Source: Alsobacter sp046349155 (lineage in GTDB: Bacteria; Pseudomonadota; Alphaproteobacteria; Rhizobiales; Beijerinckiaceae). From it: a stretch of 64,000 nt of DNA. The first letter of the stretch is position 1, and each line of letters starts with the position of its first letter. Made by a program: the position numbers and the translations under genes. The stretch lies in assembly GCA_046349155.1 (NCBI GenBank), contig JAXMCW010000001.1, forward strand, positions 1,302,001-1,366,000, given 5' to 3'. Shown here piece by piece: positions 41,969 to 50,493 of the stretch. The notes under the pieces are model-generated. The model worked only from the letters and a program-made list of their open reading frames with translations. It was not told the origin of the DNA and searched no databases.

Positions 41969-43533
41969 GCCGCCGCTCCGCCTGCAAGCGCGGGGAGCGT
42001 GATGCCGGCCGAGGTCGCCGCATCCGCCAGCGCGCCGGAGCGGACCATGGCGATGGCGGCCTGCATGTCGGGGTGCATGTGGCGGTCGTCGTCGAGATGG
42101 GGCACCGCGCGGCGGAGCAGGCCGCGGACAGCCTCGAGCGCCGCGCTCGACGCCAGCGGGGCGTGGAAGTCGCAGCCCTGCGCAGCGGCCAGCAGCTCGA
42201 TGCCGATCACGGCCATGGCGTTCTCCGCCATCCCGGGCAGGCGGCGCGCCCCGTGGGCGGCCATGGACACGTGGTCCTCCTGGTTCGCGGAGGTCGGGAT
42301 GGAGTCGACGCTCGCGGGATAGGCGCGCTGCTTGTTCTCGGACACGAGAGCGGCGGCGGTGACCTGCGGGATCATGAAGCCGGAATTCAGCCCCGGCTTC
42401 GGCGTGAGGAAGGCCGGCAGGCCCGAAAGGGCGGGGTCGACCAGCATGGCGATCCGCCGTTCGGCGAGCGAGCCGATCTCGCAGATCGCCAGGGCGATCA
42501 TGTCGGCCGCGAAGGCGACGGGCTCCGCATGGAAGTTGCCGCCGGACAAAGCCTGGTCGTCCTCCGGGAAGATCAGCGGGTTGTCGGAGACCCCGTCGGC
42601 CTCGGTCTCGAGCAAGTCCGCCGCCTTGCGGAGGACGTCGAGGCAGGCGCCCATGACCTGGGGCTGGCAGCGCAGGCAATAGGGGTCCTGCACGCGTTCG
42701 TCGCCGACGAGGTGGGATGCGCGAATGGCGCTGCCGGCCATCAGCGCGCGCAGCGCGTCGGCCGTTTCGATCTGGCCGCGGTGGCGGCGCAGCCGATGGA
42801 TGCGCGGATCGAAGGGCGCGTCGGAGCCGCGGGCGGCGTCGGTCGACAGCGCTCCCGTCACGAGCGCCGACTGCATCAGCACCTCCGCCTCGAAAAGGCC
42901 GGCGAGCGCGTTGGCGGTGGAAAACTGCGTGCCGTTGAGCAAGGCGAGCCCTTCCTTGGGGCCGAGCACGGCCGGCTGCAGCCCGGCCGCGGCGAGGGCC
43001 TCAGAGGCGGTCTTGCGGCCGTGCGGCGTGAAGGCCTCCCCGACGCCGATCATCACCGCGGTCATGTGGGAGAGCGGAGCGAGGTCGCCCGACGCTCCGA
43101 CCGATCCCTGGGAAGGCACGACCGGGACGACGCCTCGCAGCACCATGGCTTCGAGGAGCGCCAATGTCTCGGGCCGCACCCCCGACGCGCCCTGGGCGAG
43201 GCTTGCGAGCTTGAGCGCCATCATCAGCCGCACCACTGCAGCCGGAGCCGGCTCGCCCACGCCGGCGGCGTGTGAGAGCACGATATTGCGCTGGAGCGTG
43301 GCGAGATCGCCGGCCTCGATCCTCACCGACGCGAGCTTCCCGAAGCCGGTATTGATCCCGTAGACCGGCTCGCCCTTGGCGAGGATGCGCTGGATCGCCT
43401 CGGCGCTCGCCGCGACGGCCGGCCAGCAGGCCGGATCGAGCCGGCTTGGCGCGCCCCGGTAGATCGCGCGCCAGGTGGCGAGTGGCACCTGGCCGGGGTG
43501 CAGGATGACGGGCTCGTGGGCGGGGGATGTCAT
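41965..43533 (-). CDS. hutH: Histidine ammonia-lyase
   Basis: A 522-residue aromatic amino acid lyase. The MIO cofactor-forming triad Ala147-Ser148-Gly149 sits in SVGASGDLAPLSHM. Other landmarks are the catalytic Tyr in VYGINTGFGKLA (58-69), the QDPYCLRCQPQVMGA block and TSANQEDHVSMAAHGAR. It deaminates histidine to urocanate. ATG 43533 gives the proper start; it overlaps the hutI stop by ATGA, while a longer frame lies in hutI. Confidence 0.97.
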   Translation of the reverse strand: MTSPAHEPVILHPGQVPLATWRAIYRGAPSRLDPACWPAVAASAEAIQRILAKGEPVYGINTGFGKLASVRIEAGDLATLQRNIVLSHAAGVGEPAPAAVVRLMMALKLASLAQGASGVRPETLALLEAMVLRGVVPVVPSQGSVGASGDLAPLSHMTAVMIGVGEAFTPHGRKTASEALAAAGLQPAVLGPKEGLALLNGTQFSTANALAGLFEAEVLMQSALVTGALSTDAARGSDAPFDPRIHRLRRHRGQIETADALRALMAGSAIRASHLVGDERVQDPYCLRCQPQVMGACLDVLRKAADLLETEADGVSDNPLIFPEDDQALSGGNFHAEPVAFAADMIALAICEIGSLAERRIAMLVDPALSGLPAFLTPKPGLNSGFMIPQVTAAALVSENKQRAYPASVDSIPTSANQEDHVSMAAHGARRLPGMAENAMAVIGIELLAAAQGCDFHAPLASSAALEAVRGLLRRAVPHLDDDRHMHPDMQAAIAMVRSGALADAATSAGITLPALAGGAAA

Positions 43534-44771
43534 CGGCCTCTCCAGATGCGGGCGTGAAGCGGGTTGAAGCCCATGCGGTAGACAAGCTCGGCCGGCCGCT
43601 CGATGGACCAGATGGCGAGGTTCGCGGCCTTGCCGGGTTCGAGCGTACCCGTCTCGCCCAGCCGGCCCAGGGCCTGGGCGGCATGGCGGGTGACGCCCAG
43701 CAGGCACTCGTCCACCGTCATGCGGAACAGCGTGGCCGCCATGTTCATGGTCAGCAGGAGCGAGGTGAGCGGAGAGGTGCCGGGGTTGCAGTCCGTGGCC
43801 AGGGCCATCGGCACGGCGTGTTCGCGGAACAGGGCGACCGGAGGCTGCCTTGTCTCCCGGATGAAATAGTAGGCGCCCGGCAGGATCACCGCCACGGTCC
43901 CGGCCTTCGCCATGGCGGCTGCGCCCGCTGCGTCCGTGTGCTCGAGGTGATCGGCGGAGAGTGCTGCGTACCGGGCGGCGAGTGCGGCGCCGCCGAGGTT
44001 CGAGAGCTGGTCGGCGTGGAGCTTCACGGGCAGGCCCAGCTTGCGCGCCCTGGCGAAAACGCGCTCGACCTGGGTGGGGGAGAAAGCGATGCCCTCGCAG
44101 AAGGCGTCCACCGCATCGGCCAGGCCTTCGGCGGCGATGGCCGGGAGCATGATGTCCGCGACGGACGCGATGTATGCGTCCTTGTCGCCTTGCGCCTCGG
44201 CCGGCAGGGCATGGGCGCCGAGGAAGGTGGTGACGATGTCGACCGGGCGCGCACTGCCGAGCCTGCGCGCGGCGCGCAGGGCCTTGGCCTCGCTGGCGAG
44301 GTCCAGCCCGTAGCCGGACTTCACCTCGACGGTGGTCGCGCCCTCGGCGATCAGCGTGTCGAGCCGGGGCAACGTCTCTTCGACCAGCCTGTCTTCCGTC
44401 GCGGCGCGCAAGGCGGCAACGGAGGAGACGATGCCGCCGCCCGCGCGCGCCACCTCCTCGTAGGACGCGCCGGCGAGGCGCAACTCGAATTCATGCGCGC
44501 GGTCGCCGGCCCAGACCAGGTGGGTGTGGCAGTCAACGAGGCCGGGCGTGATCCAGCGGCCTTCGCAATCGATCGCTTCCGCGCCCGCGAGCGCCGCGGC
44601 GGGAAGATCGGCCTCGGGACCGGCGAAGACAATGCGCCCGTCCCGCACGGCGACGGCGCCCTTGTCCACGATGCCCAGTCCCGGCTGTCCGGCCGCCATC
44701 GTGGCGAGCCGCGCATTGCGCCACACGCAAGGCGGCGGGGCGGGGGAGGGTGTATGGGTGGAGGCGTTCAA
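43530..44771 (-). CDS. hutI: Imidazolonepropionase, probable TTG start
   Basis: An amidohydrolase of about 413 residues: metal-binding LVDCHTHLVWAGDR, catalytic region TVEVKSGYGLDL, KLHADQLSN, SADHLEHTD and ATDCNPGTSPL. It opens the imidazolone ring to formiminoglutamate. The start is unsettled: ATG 44813 adds a basic leader unlike the family. TTG 44771 has GGGAGCG six bases upstream and lies nearer to the family start (xxVWRNARLATM), so TTG is preferred. It is the first gene of the leftward hut operon, next to a HutC-type operator. Confidence 0.92.
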   Translation of the reverse strand: MNASTHTPSPAPPPCVWRNARLATMAAGQPGLGIVDKGAVAVRDGRIVFAGPEADLPAAALAGAEAIDCEGRWITPGLVDCHTHLVWAGDRAHEFELRLAGASYEEVARAGGGIVSSVAALRAATEDRLVEETLPRLDTLIAEGATTVEVKSGYGLDLASEAKALRAARRLGSARPVDIVTTFLGAHALPAEAQGDKDAYIASVADIMLPAIAAEGLADAVDAFCEGIAFSPTQVERVFARARKLGLPVKLHADQLSNLGGAALAARYAALSADHLEHTDAAGAAAMAKAGTVAVILPGAYYFIRETRQPPVALFREHAVPMALATDCNPGTSPLTSLLLTMNMAATLFRMTVDECLLGVTRHAAQALGRLGETGTLEPGKAANLAIWSIERPAELVYRMGFNPLHARIWRGR

Positions 44772-44824
44772 GGATCGCTCCCGGTGGCGTCGTGGCCGGC
44801 AAGGCCATTGCATTTGCTCCCAAC

Positions 44825-44836
44825 ATGTATAGACAT
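44825..44836. promoter_or_regulatory. HutC-type operator
   Basis: ATGTATAGACAT is a near-perfect palindrome (TGTATAGACA core) in the 103-bp divergent gap between hutI and hutF. The core matches the TGTATAGACA-like sites bound by HutC repressors in other proteobacteria. One site could control both directions; urocanate would be the inducer. Confidence 0.7.
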
Positions 44837-44874
44837 ATTAGCGACGAATGCAAGCGCCACGGGGAACCTCGCCC

Positions 44875-46233
44875 ATGCCAGTCCTTCACACAGGAACGGC
44901 CCTTACGCCGCTGGGGTGGCAGGATGACGTCAGGCTCGAGATCGCGGCCGGCCGCATCGCCTCGATGTCGGCAGGCGCGCCCGCGCGGCCCGGCGACGAG
45001 CGCGTGGCCGCCCTGGTCCCGGCCATGCCCAATCTGCACAGCCACGCCTTTCAGCGCGGCATGGCGGGTCTCGCCGAGCGGCGGGGGCCCGGTGCGGACA
45101 GCTTCTGGAGCTGGCGCGAGACCATGTACCGGTTCGCCTTGAGCATGACGCCTGACGACGTCGAGGCCGTCGCGGCCCAGCTCTATTGCGAGATGCTGGA
45201 AGCCGGCTTCGGCCGGGTGGGCGAGTTCCACTACCTTCACCACGGCGTGGACGGCCAGCCCTATGCGCGTCTCGCCGAGATGGCGGAGCGCATCGCTGCG
45301 GCGGCCTCGGAGACGGGCCTCGCGCTGACGCTGCTTCCCGTTCTCTACAATCGCTCGGGTTTCGGCGGCGCGCCGACCGGCGACGGGCAACGGCGCTTCG
45401 CCAATGACGTGCGGCGCTTCGCCCGGCTGCTCGACGAGAGCCGGGCGGCCGTGGCGGGCCTGCCAGGCGCAGTCGTCGGCATCGCGCCGCACAGCCTGCG
45501 CGCCGTGACGCCGGAGGAACTGGCGGAGGTGCTGAGGCTCGAAGCGGAGGGGCCCGTCCATATCCACATCGCAGAACAGGTGAAGGAGGTGGAGGACTGC
45601 ATCGCCTGGAGCGGCCAGCGTCCGGTGGAGTACCTCATGGGGCATGCCCCCGTGGACGGCCGCTGGTGCCTGATCCACGCCACGCACATGACGGAGGACG
45701 AGACGGACGCCATGGCCCGGTCCGGAGCCGTTGCCGGGCTGTGTCCGGTGACGGAGGCGAACCTCGGCGACGGCGTCTTCCGTGGCCCGGACTTCATGGA
45801 GGCCGGGGGCCGCTTCGGGGTCGGGTCCGACTCGAACGTGCAGATCGGGGCAGGCGACGAACTTCGCCAGCTCGAATACTCGCAGCGCCTGATCCATCGC
45901 GCCCGGAACGTCTTGGCCGAGCCCGGCGGCTCGACGGGACGCCGGCTGTTCGACGCCGCCCTGGCCGGCGGGGCCGCCGCGCTCGGCGCGCCGGCCCCGG
46001 CCCTGGCCGAGGGCGCGCCGGCCGACCTCGTGGCGCTCGACGCGAACCATCCCATGCTCGCGGGCCGGCGTGGCGACGCGCTGCTCGATTCCTGGATCTT
46101 CTCCGCCGGCAACGGCGCCGTGGACCGCGTCTGGGTCCATGGCGTGAAGCGGGTGGACGCAGGACGGCACGTCGATGCCGAGCGGATCGGACGTCGCTTC
46201 CGCGAGGCCATGGCGCGGATGGTGGCGCGATGA
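44875..46233 (+). CDS. hutF: Formimidoylglutamate deiminase
   Basis: A 452-residue amidohydrolase (AtzF/TrzA-like): metal-binding PNLHSHAFQRGMAG near the start, the SFWSWRETMYRF block typical of HutF, HIHIAEQVKEVEDC, LIHATHMTEDET and GVGSDSNVQIGAGDELR. It removes ammonia from formiminoglutamate to give N-formylglutamate, feeding HutG. ATG 44875 is preferred (GGGGAA eight bases upstream); a GTG/ATG-like frame starts at 44848. It is divergent from hutI and overlaps hutC by ATGA. Confidence 0.95.
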   Translation: MPVLHTGTALTPLGWQDDVRLEIAAGRIASMSAGAPARPGDERVAALVPAMPNLHSHAFQRGMAGLAERRGPGADSFWSWRETMYRFALSMTPDDVEAVAAQLYCEMLEAGFGRVGEFHYLHHGVDGQPYARLAEMAERIAAAASETGLALTLLPVLYNRSGFGGAPTGDGQRRFANDVRRFARLLDESRAAVAGLPGAVVGIAPHSLRAVTPEELAEVLRLEAEGPVHIHIAEQVKEVEDCIAWSGQRPVEYLMGHAPVDGRWCLIHATHMTEDETDAMARSGAVAGLCPVTEANLGDGVFRGPDFMEAGGRFGVGSDSNVQIGAGDELRQLEYSQRLIHRARNVLAEPGGSTGRRLFDAALAGGAAALGAPAPALAEGAPADLVALDANHPMLAGRRGDALLDSWIFSAGNGAVDRVWVHGVKRVDAGRHVDAERIGRRFREAMARMVAR

Positions 46234-46976
46234 GCGGGCTGAAGGACCGCGAGGACGTGGCCGGGGCGCGTGGCTCGCTGCACCAGACCATCCTCGCCGA
46301 TATCGAAGACAAGATCCTGTCCGGCGCCTGGCCGCCGGGCCACCGGATACCGTTCGAGCACGAGCTCACCGAGCACTATGGCTGCTCGCGCATGACCGTG
46401 AACAAGGTGCTCACGCAGCTCGCGGCGTCCGGGCTGCTCGAACGCCGCCGAAAGGCCGGCAGCTTCGTGCGCAGGCCCCAGTCGCAATCGGCCGTTCTGG
46501 AGATCGCGGATCTTCCCGCCGAGGTGCAGGCGCTGGGCCTGCCCTATCGCTTCACGGTCCTCGCGCGCAGCCGCAGACGAAGCTCCCTCGCCGACCGGGA
46601 GGCGCTCGGCCTCGACGCACCCGCGCCGGTGCTGGCGCTGACCTGCCTGCATTTTGCGGGCGAGCGGCCCTTCTGCCTGGAAGAGCGGCGCATCAACCTC
46701 GCGGCCGTGCCCGAGGCGGCGGGCGAGGCCTTCGAGGCGGCGCCGCCGGGCACCTGGCTGGTGCGCCAGGTGCCCTGGACGGCGGCCGAACATCGCATCG
46801 CCGCCGAAGCCGCGAAACCGGACGTTGCGGAACGGCTGGACCTGCCTTCCGGCACCGCCTGCCTCGTCGTTGAAAGGCGCACCTGGAGCGCGGATCGGCC
46901 GATCACGCAGGTGAGGCTCAGCTATCCCGGCACGGCCCACGCCCTGGTCGCGCGCTTCACCCCGTCGCAGAGCTGA
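46230..46976 (+). CDS. hutC: GntR/HutC-family transcriptional repressor of hut genes
   Basis: 248 residues: an N-terminal GntR winged helix (LHQTILADIEDKILSGAWPPGHRIPFEHELTEHYGCSRMTVNKVLTQLAASGLLERRRKAGSFV, about 17-80) and a C-terminal UTRA ligand domain (ending TWSADRPITQVRLSYPG). HutC represses hut genes and releases DNA when urocanate binds. It overlaps hutF by ATGA. The palindrome at 44825-44836 is its likely site. Confidence 0.94.
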   Translation: MSGLKDREDVAGARGSLHQTILADIEDKILSGAWPPGHRIPFEHELTEHYGCSRMTVNKVLTQLAASGLLERRRKAGSFVRRPQSQSAVLEIADLPAEVQALGLPYRFTVLARSRRRSSLADREALGLDAPAPVLALTCLHFAGERPFCLEERRINLAAVPEAAGEAFEAAPPGTWLVRQVPWTAAEHRIAAEAAKPDVAERLDLPSGTACLVVERRTWSADRPITQVRLSYPGTAHALVARFTPSQS

Positions 46977-46979
46977 CCG

Positions 46980-47723
46980 TCAGCCGGGCGAGACCATGCG
47001 CGAGCCCCCGTGGGCCTGCTCGGTGGGATAGAGCTCGAGGCGGGCCACGTCGACGTGGGGTGGCAGCGAGAGGACGTACGACACCGCGGCGGCCACGTCC
47101 TCGGGCTCCAACGACCGGAAGCCCTCGTAGAGCTGCTTGCGTCCCGTCTCGGTCAGCGCGTCGCGATAGAGGTCCGTCCTGACGCGGCCGGGGGCCAGAT
47201 CGGTGACGCGGATGCCCGTGCCTTGCAGATCCAGCCGCAGGGAATCGCTGAAGTGGGCCAGCGCGGCCTTGGTCGTGGCATAGAGCGCGATGTCGGGATG
47301 AGCGGCACGCGCCGCGATCGACGTGACGAAGACGACGTGCCCCCGCCGGCGCTCGATCATGCCGGGCAGAACGAGCCGCGTGAGGTGGAGGGGGGCGCGC
47401 AGGTTCACGTCGAGATGGGTATCGATGGCCGCGGGCTCGATCGCCTGGAAGGGCCCGCGTGTCGAAAGCAGCCCGGCATTGTGGATGACGACGTCGGGCT
47501 CGTGGCTGCGCAGCGTGTCGGCGACCCCGGCGAGGTCCGTCACGTCCGCCGCCAGCGGGACGATTCCCGCCTTGGCCTCCAGTTCGCGCAGCGAGTTCGC
47601 ATTGCGGGCGAGGCCGATGACGCGGTGACCGTCGCTGGCCAGTCTCAGGGCGACGGCGCGGCCGATGCCCGAGGAGGCCCCGGTCACGAGAACGGTGAGG
47701 TGGGTCGGGGCAGGGGCGGGCAT
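46980..47723 (-). CDS. Short-chain dehydrogenase/reductase
   Basis: A 247-residue classical SDR: cofactor motif TGASSGIG, NAG in VIHNAGLL, catalytic Ser in VTSIAARAAH and Tyr-x-x-x-Lys in YATTKAALA, then LAPGRVRTDLYRD. The Arg after the third strand (GLARN) suggests NADP(H), as in YdfG-like enzymes. The substrate is unknown. Its 3' end lies four bases after hutC on the opposite strand. ATG 47723 is chosen at the beta-1 strand; the longer frame lies in the divergent intergenic region. Confidence 0.9.
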   Translation of the reverse strand: MPAPAPTHLTVLVTGASSGIGRAVALRLASDGHRVIGLARNANSLRELEAKAGIVPLAADVTDLAGVADTLRSHEPDVVIHNAGLLSTRGPFQAIEPAAIDTHLDVNLRAPLHLTRLVLPGMIERRRGHVVFVTSIAARAAHPDIALYATTKAALAHFSDSLRLDLQGTGIRVTDLAPGRVRTDLYRDALTETGRKQLYEGFRSLEPEDVAAAVSYVLSLPPHVDVARLELYPTEQAHGGSRMVSPG

Positions 47724-47951
47724 CGCGAATCTCCGGACGGCGGTGTGGTTGGTTGAAGCTCCTTGCGATCCGACTGGATCAGATCGAGGGCTCCTGGTCT
47801 CCGATACCCTGCATCTTGACCCCGCGAGCGGGAACTCGCCTCCCACCGGGACGGAGGAGAGACTGCAACCGACGGCGCGCGCTGCACGCGGCCCGGTGCG
47901 CGCCGGCTCCGGCTCTGTCATGCTGGCGGACGAGACGCAGGAGGTCGAGGG

Positions 47952-48365
47952 GTGAGTGCAGCAGAGACAGGCCATGCTCCGGTGGAGGAGCCGCGCGGTG
48001 AACTCACGGTCCGCACCATCGCCATGCCGGCCGACACCAACGCCAATGGCGACATTTTCGGCGGCTGGGTCATGTCGCGCATGGACCAGGCCGGAGGCAT
48101 CGCCGGCGTGGAGCGGACGGGGGGACGCGTGGTCACGGTCGCGGTCGAAGCCATGAGCTTCATCCGGCCCGTCAGGGTGGGCGACGTGCTATGCGTGTAC
48201 ACCGAGGTCGAGAAGGTGGGTCGCACCTCGCTGCGCATCCACATCGAGGCCTGGGCACGGCGCTTCCAGCAGCCCGTCCGCGAAAAGGTGACCGACGCGA
48301 CCTTCACCTTCGTCGCGATCGACGACCTGGGCAAGCCGAGGGTCATTCCCCGCGACGGCGACTGA
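47952..48365 (+). CDS. Acyl-CoA thioesterase (YciA type hotdog)
   Basis: A 137-residue hotdog-fold thioesterase: RTIAMPADTNANGDIFGGWVMSRMDQAGGIAG is the YciA/BACH hallmark with the catalytic Asp, followed by SFIRPVRVGDVLCVYTEV. It hydrolyses acyl-CoA esters in the cytoplasm. The start is GTG 47952, preceded by GAGGTCGAGG. It converges with the DUF2177 gene, with seven bases between the stops. Confidence 0.92.
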   Translation: MSAAETGHAPVEEPRGELTVRTIAMPADTNANGDIFGGWVMSRMDQAGGIAGVERTGGRVVTVAVEAMSFIRPVRVGDVLCVYTEVEKVGRTSLRIHIEAWARRFQQPVREKVTDATFTFVAIDDLGKPRVIPRDGD

Positions 48366-48372
48366 CCGCCCG

Positions 48373-48786
48373 TCAGGCGGCTCCGAACCAGCGGCCGAGC
48401 ACGCTCGCGCCGGTCGCGGTCGCCGCCGTGAGCACGCCGCCCCAGGCGAGGTCCACCAGGCCGACTTGCGCGGTGAAGCCCTTCAACGTGGCCATGTTCG
48501 AAAGGTCGTATGTGCCATAGGCCACCAGGCCCAGCACCGCTCCGTTCACAAGCGCGGTTGCAAGGCTCTGGTCGCGGACCGCGGGGATGACGGCGAAGAA
48601 GACGACGCCCGCCGCATAGAGCAGGTAGAACGCCAGCGCCGGGAGCATGGCTGGCTTCTCGAGCAGCAGGTCCCCGAGTTGCGCCTTGTAAAAGGTCCGG
48701 CCCATCGTGCCGAGCCAGGCGATGTCGAGCGGCAGCATGACCAGCGCGGTGCAGCCGTACAGAATCAGGATCTGGCGGAAGGACAT
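48373..48786 (-). CDS. DUF2177 family membrane protein
   Basis: A 137-residue protein with four membrane helices: ILILYGCTALVMLPLDIAWLG; ALAFYLLYAAGVVFFAVIPA; ALVNGAVLGLVAYGTYDLSN; and VDLAWGGVLTAATATGA. The DIAWLGTMGRTFYKAQLGDLLLEKP loop is the DUF2177 hallmark. Function is unknown. Eight bases separate it from the stop of the small upstream open frame, suggesting coupling. Confidence 0.85.
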   Translation of the reverse strand: MSFRQILILYGCTALVMLPLDIAWLGTMGRTFYKAQLGDLLLEKPAMLPALAFYLLYAAGVVFFAVIPAVRDQSLATALVNGAVLGLVAYGTYDLSNMATLKGFTAQVGLVDLAWGGVLTAATATGASVLGRWFGAA

Positions 48787-48794
48787 GCCGGCGC

Positions 48795-48914
48795 TCAGTC
48801 CGAGATGCCGAAAAGAAGGGCGCCCGCCGCTCCCGCCAGGACGGAGAGCATCGCCATGGGCCAGGGCGCGTGGCGGCCGGCGATCAAGCTGTCGAACAAG
48901 GTCGTCATCGTCAT
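48795..48914 (-). CDS. Predicted 39-residue membrane peptide
   Basis: A short frame MTMTTLFDSLIAGRHAPWPM..., ending in one hydrophobic helix (AMLSVLAGAAGALLFGISD) before TGA. GAGG lies about eight bases before the ATG (48914). It ends eight bases before the DUF2177 start, so it would be translated first from the same mRNA. There is no family match; support is the start context, gene spacing and a single membrane helix. Confidence 0.4.
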   Translation of the reverse strand: MTMTTLFDSLIAGRHAPWPMAMLSVLAGAAGALLFGISD

Positions 48915-48978
48915 CGGAGCCCTCGCAGGACTTTATTACGCGCGGGCCGCCCTCTTGGATCCGTCGGGCGTGGATCCG

Positions 48979-49326
48979 TCAGGGATGGCTGAGCCCGCCC
49001 GGGCGCGTGCGGAAGGCCGTCTCCCGGGCCGGTGCCTCCGTCGGTGTCTCGGCCGGCTCGGCCGGGTTCGCCGACAGGGCACGGCGCACGAGCGTGAAGG
49101 GCCGCACCATGGCACCTGATGGCGCATCTGCGCCGCGATACGGCACGAGGTGAAGCCAGCGGTCCCTGGGCCAGATCCGCTGGCCGTTCTCGCCCTCGCA
49201 AAGCACGTAGTCGCGTTCCCCGCCGAATTCCCTGACGAAGCCGACCACCATGTAGCGGCCACCCTCGCAATAGTCCCACACGTCTCCAATGCAGGGATCG
49301 AGTTTACGTACCATCGCGGTCGACAT
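48979..49326 (-). CDS. Hypothetical protein
   Basis: A 115-residue soluble protein, not recognised. The first 75 residues look folded (MVRKLDPCIGDVWDYCEGGRYMVVGFVREFGGERDYVLCEGENG...WPRDRWLHLVPY), like a small beta-rich DUF with three cysteines. The last 35 are a low-complexity Pro/Ala/Glu/Arg tail. The start is ATG 49326 or ATG 49312. The gene is upstream of the small peptide and DUF2177 genes on the same strand. Confidence 0.6.
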   Translation of the reverse strand: MSTAMVRKLDPCIGDVWDYCEGGRYMVVGFVREFGGERDYVLCEGENGQRIWPRDRWLHLVPYRGADAPSGAMVRPFTLVRRALSANPAEPAETPTEAPARETAFRTRPGGLSHP

Positions 49327-49480
49327 CGCGCACCTCGCTCGGACGACCAGCTATAGGCGGACAATTCTTCATGGTCCGTTGAGCGGATCCCTGAAATTCG
49401 GGATCATCGCTCGCGACTAAACTGCAGGAAGACCTTTCTTCGCCGTTGACCATCCCGGCATTGCTTGGAAAACCACTTCG

Positions 49481-50419
49481 TCAGGGCAGGCGTGCGAGGC
49501 GTTCCGCCAGCAAGTCGAAGAACCCGCCGCTGTCGACGTGGCGCAGGTAGGTGCAATTGGCCGGCCGGTCGGTGACCCGCCACCAATCCGCGACCGTCAT
49601 GCCGCGCGTCAGCGCGCTCTGGGTTTCGACGGAGACGTTGATGTGCCGGCCTTGGTAAAGATCCGGCCGCAGGAGGTAGGCGATGACCGCGGGGTCATGC
49701 AGCGGCGCACCGTCCCAGCCGTATTTCTGCAGGTCGAACTGCTCGGAGAAGGCGACCATCTCTGCGACGGCGCGACTGGTGCGGTTGCCCTGGCCCAGCA
49801 GCCTGGCCTTGCGCTCCGCCGTGATCAGCGCCTGATGGGTGACGTCGAGCGGCAGCAGCGTGACGGGGATGCCGCTCTTCAGCACGATGTCGGCCGCCTC
49901 GGGATCGACATAGATGTTGAACTCGGCGGCGGGCGTGATGTTGCCCACCTCGAAATAGGCCCCGCCCATGGCGACGACCTGGCCGATTCGGCGCGCGACG
50001 TCGGGCGCCTTCACGAGCGCCATCGCCACGTTGGTCATTGGGCCGAGAATGCAGACGGTGACGCTGCCCGCCTCCTCGCGCCGCAGGGTCTCGAGCAGGA
50101 AGTCGACGCCGTGGGCGTCGCGCAGACCCACGCTCGGCTCCGGCATCGAAGGGCCGTCGAGCCCGGTCGGTCCATGCACGTGCTCGGCGGTGACGAGGTC
50201 GCGAGACAGGGGCCGCGGGCAGCCCGCATGGACTCCGACGTCCTGGCGGCCGGCCAACTCCAGCACCTTGAGCGCGTTCTTCGAGGTGCGGTGCAGCGGG
50301 ACGTTCCCGGCCGAGGTGACGATGCCCAGAACCTCGAGCTCCGGCGAGGCGAGTGCGAGCAGGATGGCGACCGCGTCGTCCTGCCCCGGGTCGGTGTCGA
50401 TCACGATCTTTTGCGGCAC
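49481..50419 (-). CDS. Nucleoside hydrolase (inosine/uridine-preferring family)
   Basis: A 312-residue nucleoside hydrolase: the calcium-binding motif KIVIDTDPGQDDAVAI at the start, TVCILGPMTNVAMAL, VAMGGAYFEVGNITPAAEFNIYVDPEAA and LHDPAVIAYLL. It splits nucleosides to ribose and base. GTG 50419 is the start: AGGAGG lies seven bases upstream and the calcium motif follows directly. It is divergent from the HTH-kinase gene, whose product and PsuG probably act in the same salvage pathway. Confidence 0.93.
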   Translation of the reverse strand: MPQKIVIDTDPGQDDAVAILLALASPELEVLGIVTSAGNVPLHRTSKNALKVLELAGRQDVGVHAGCPRPLSRDLVTAEHVHGPTGLDGPSMPEPSVGLRDAHGVDFLLETLRREEAGSVTVCILGPMTNVAMALVKAPDVARRIGQVVAMGGAYFEVGNITPAAEFNIYVDPEAADIVLKSGIPVTLLPLDVTHQALITAERKARLLGQGNRTSRAVAEMVAFSEQFDLQKYGWDGAPLHDPAVIAYLLRPDLYQGRHINVSVETQSALTRGMTVADWWRVTDRPANCTYLRHVDSGGFFDLLAERLARLP

Positions 50420-50493
50420 GGCACGTCCTCCTGCGGCGAGGCTAGGGGTGACAACTGAAGTTGACAAGCGCGACACGTGTTGTGAAATGACGC

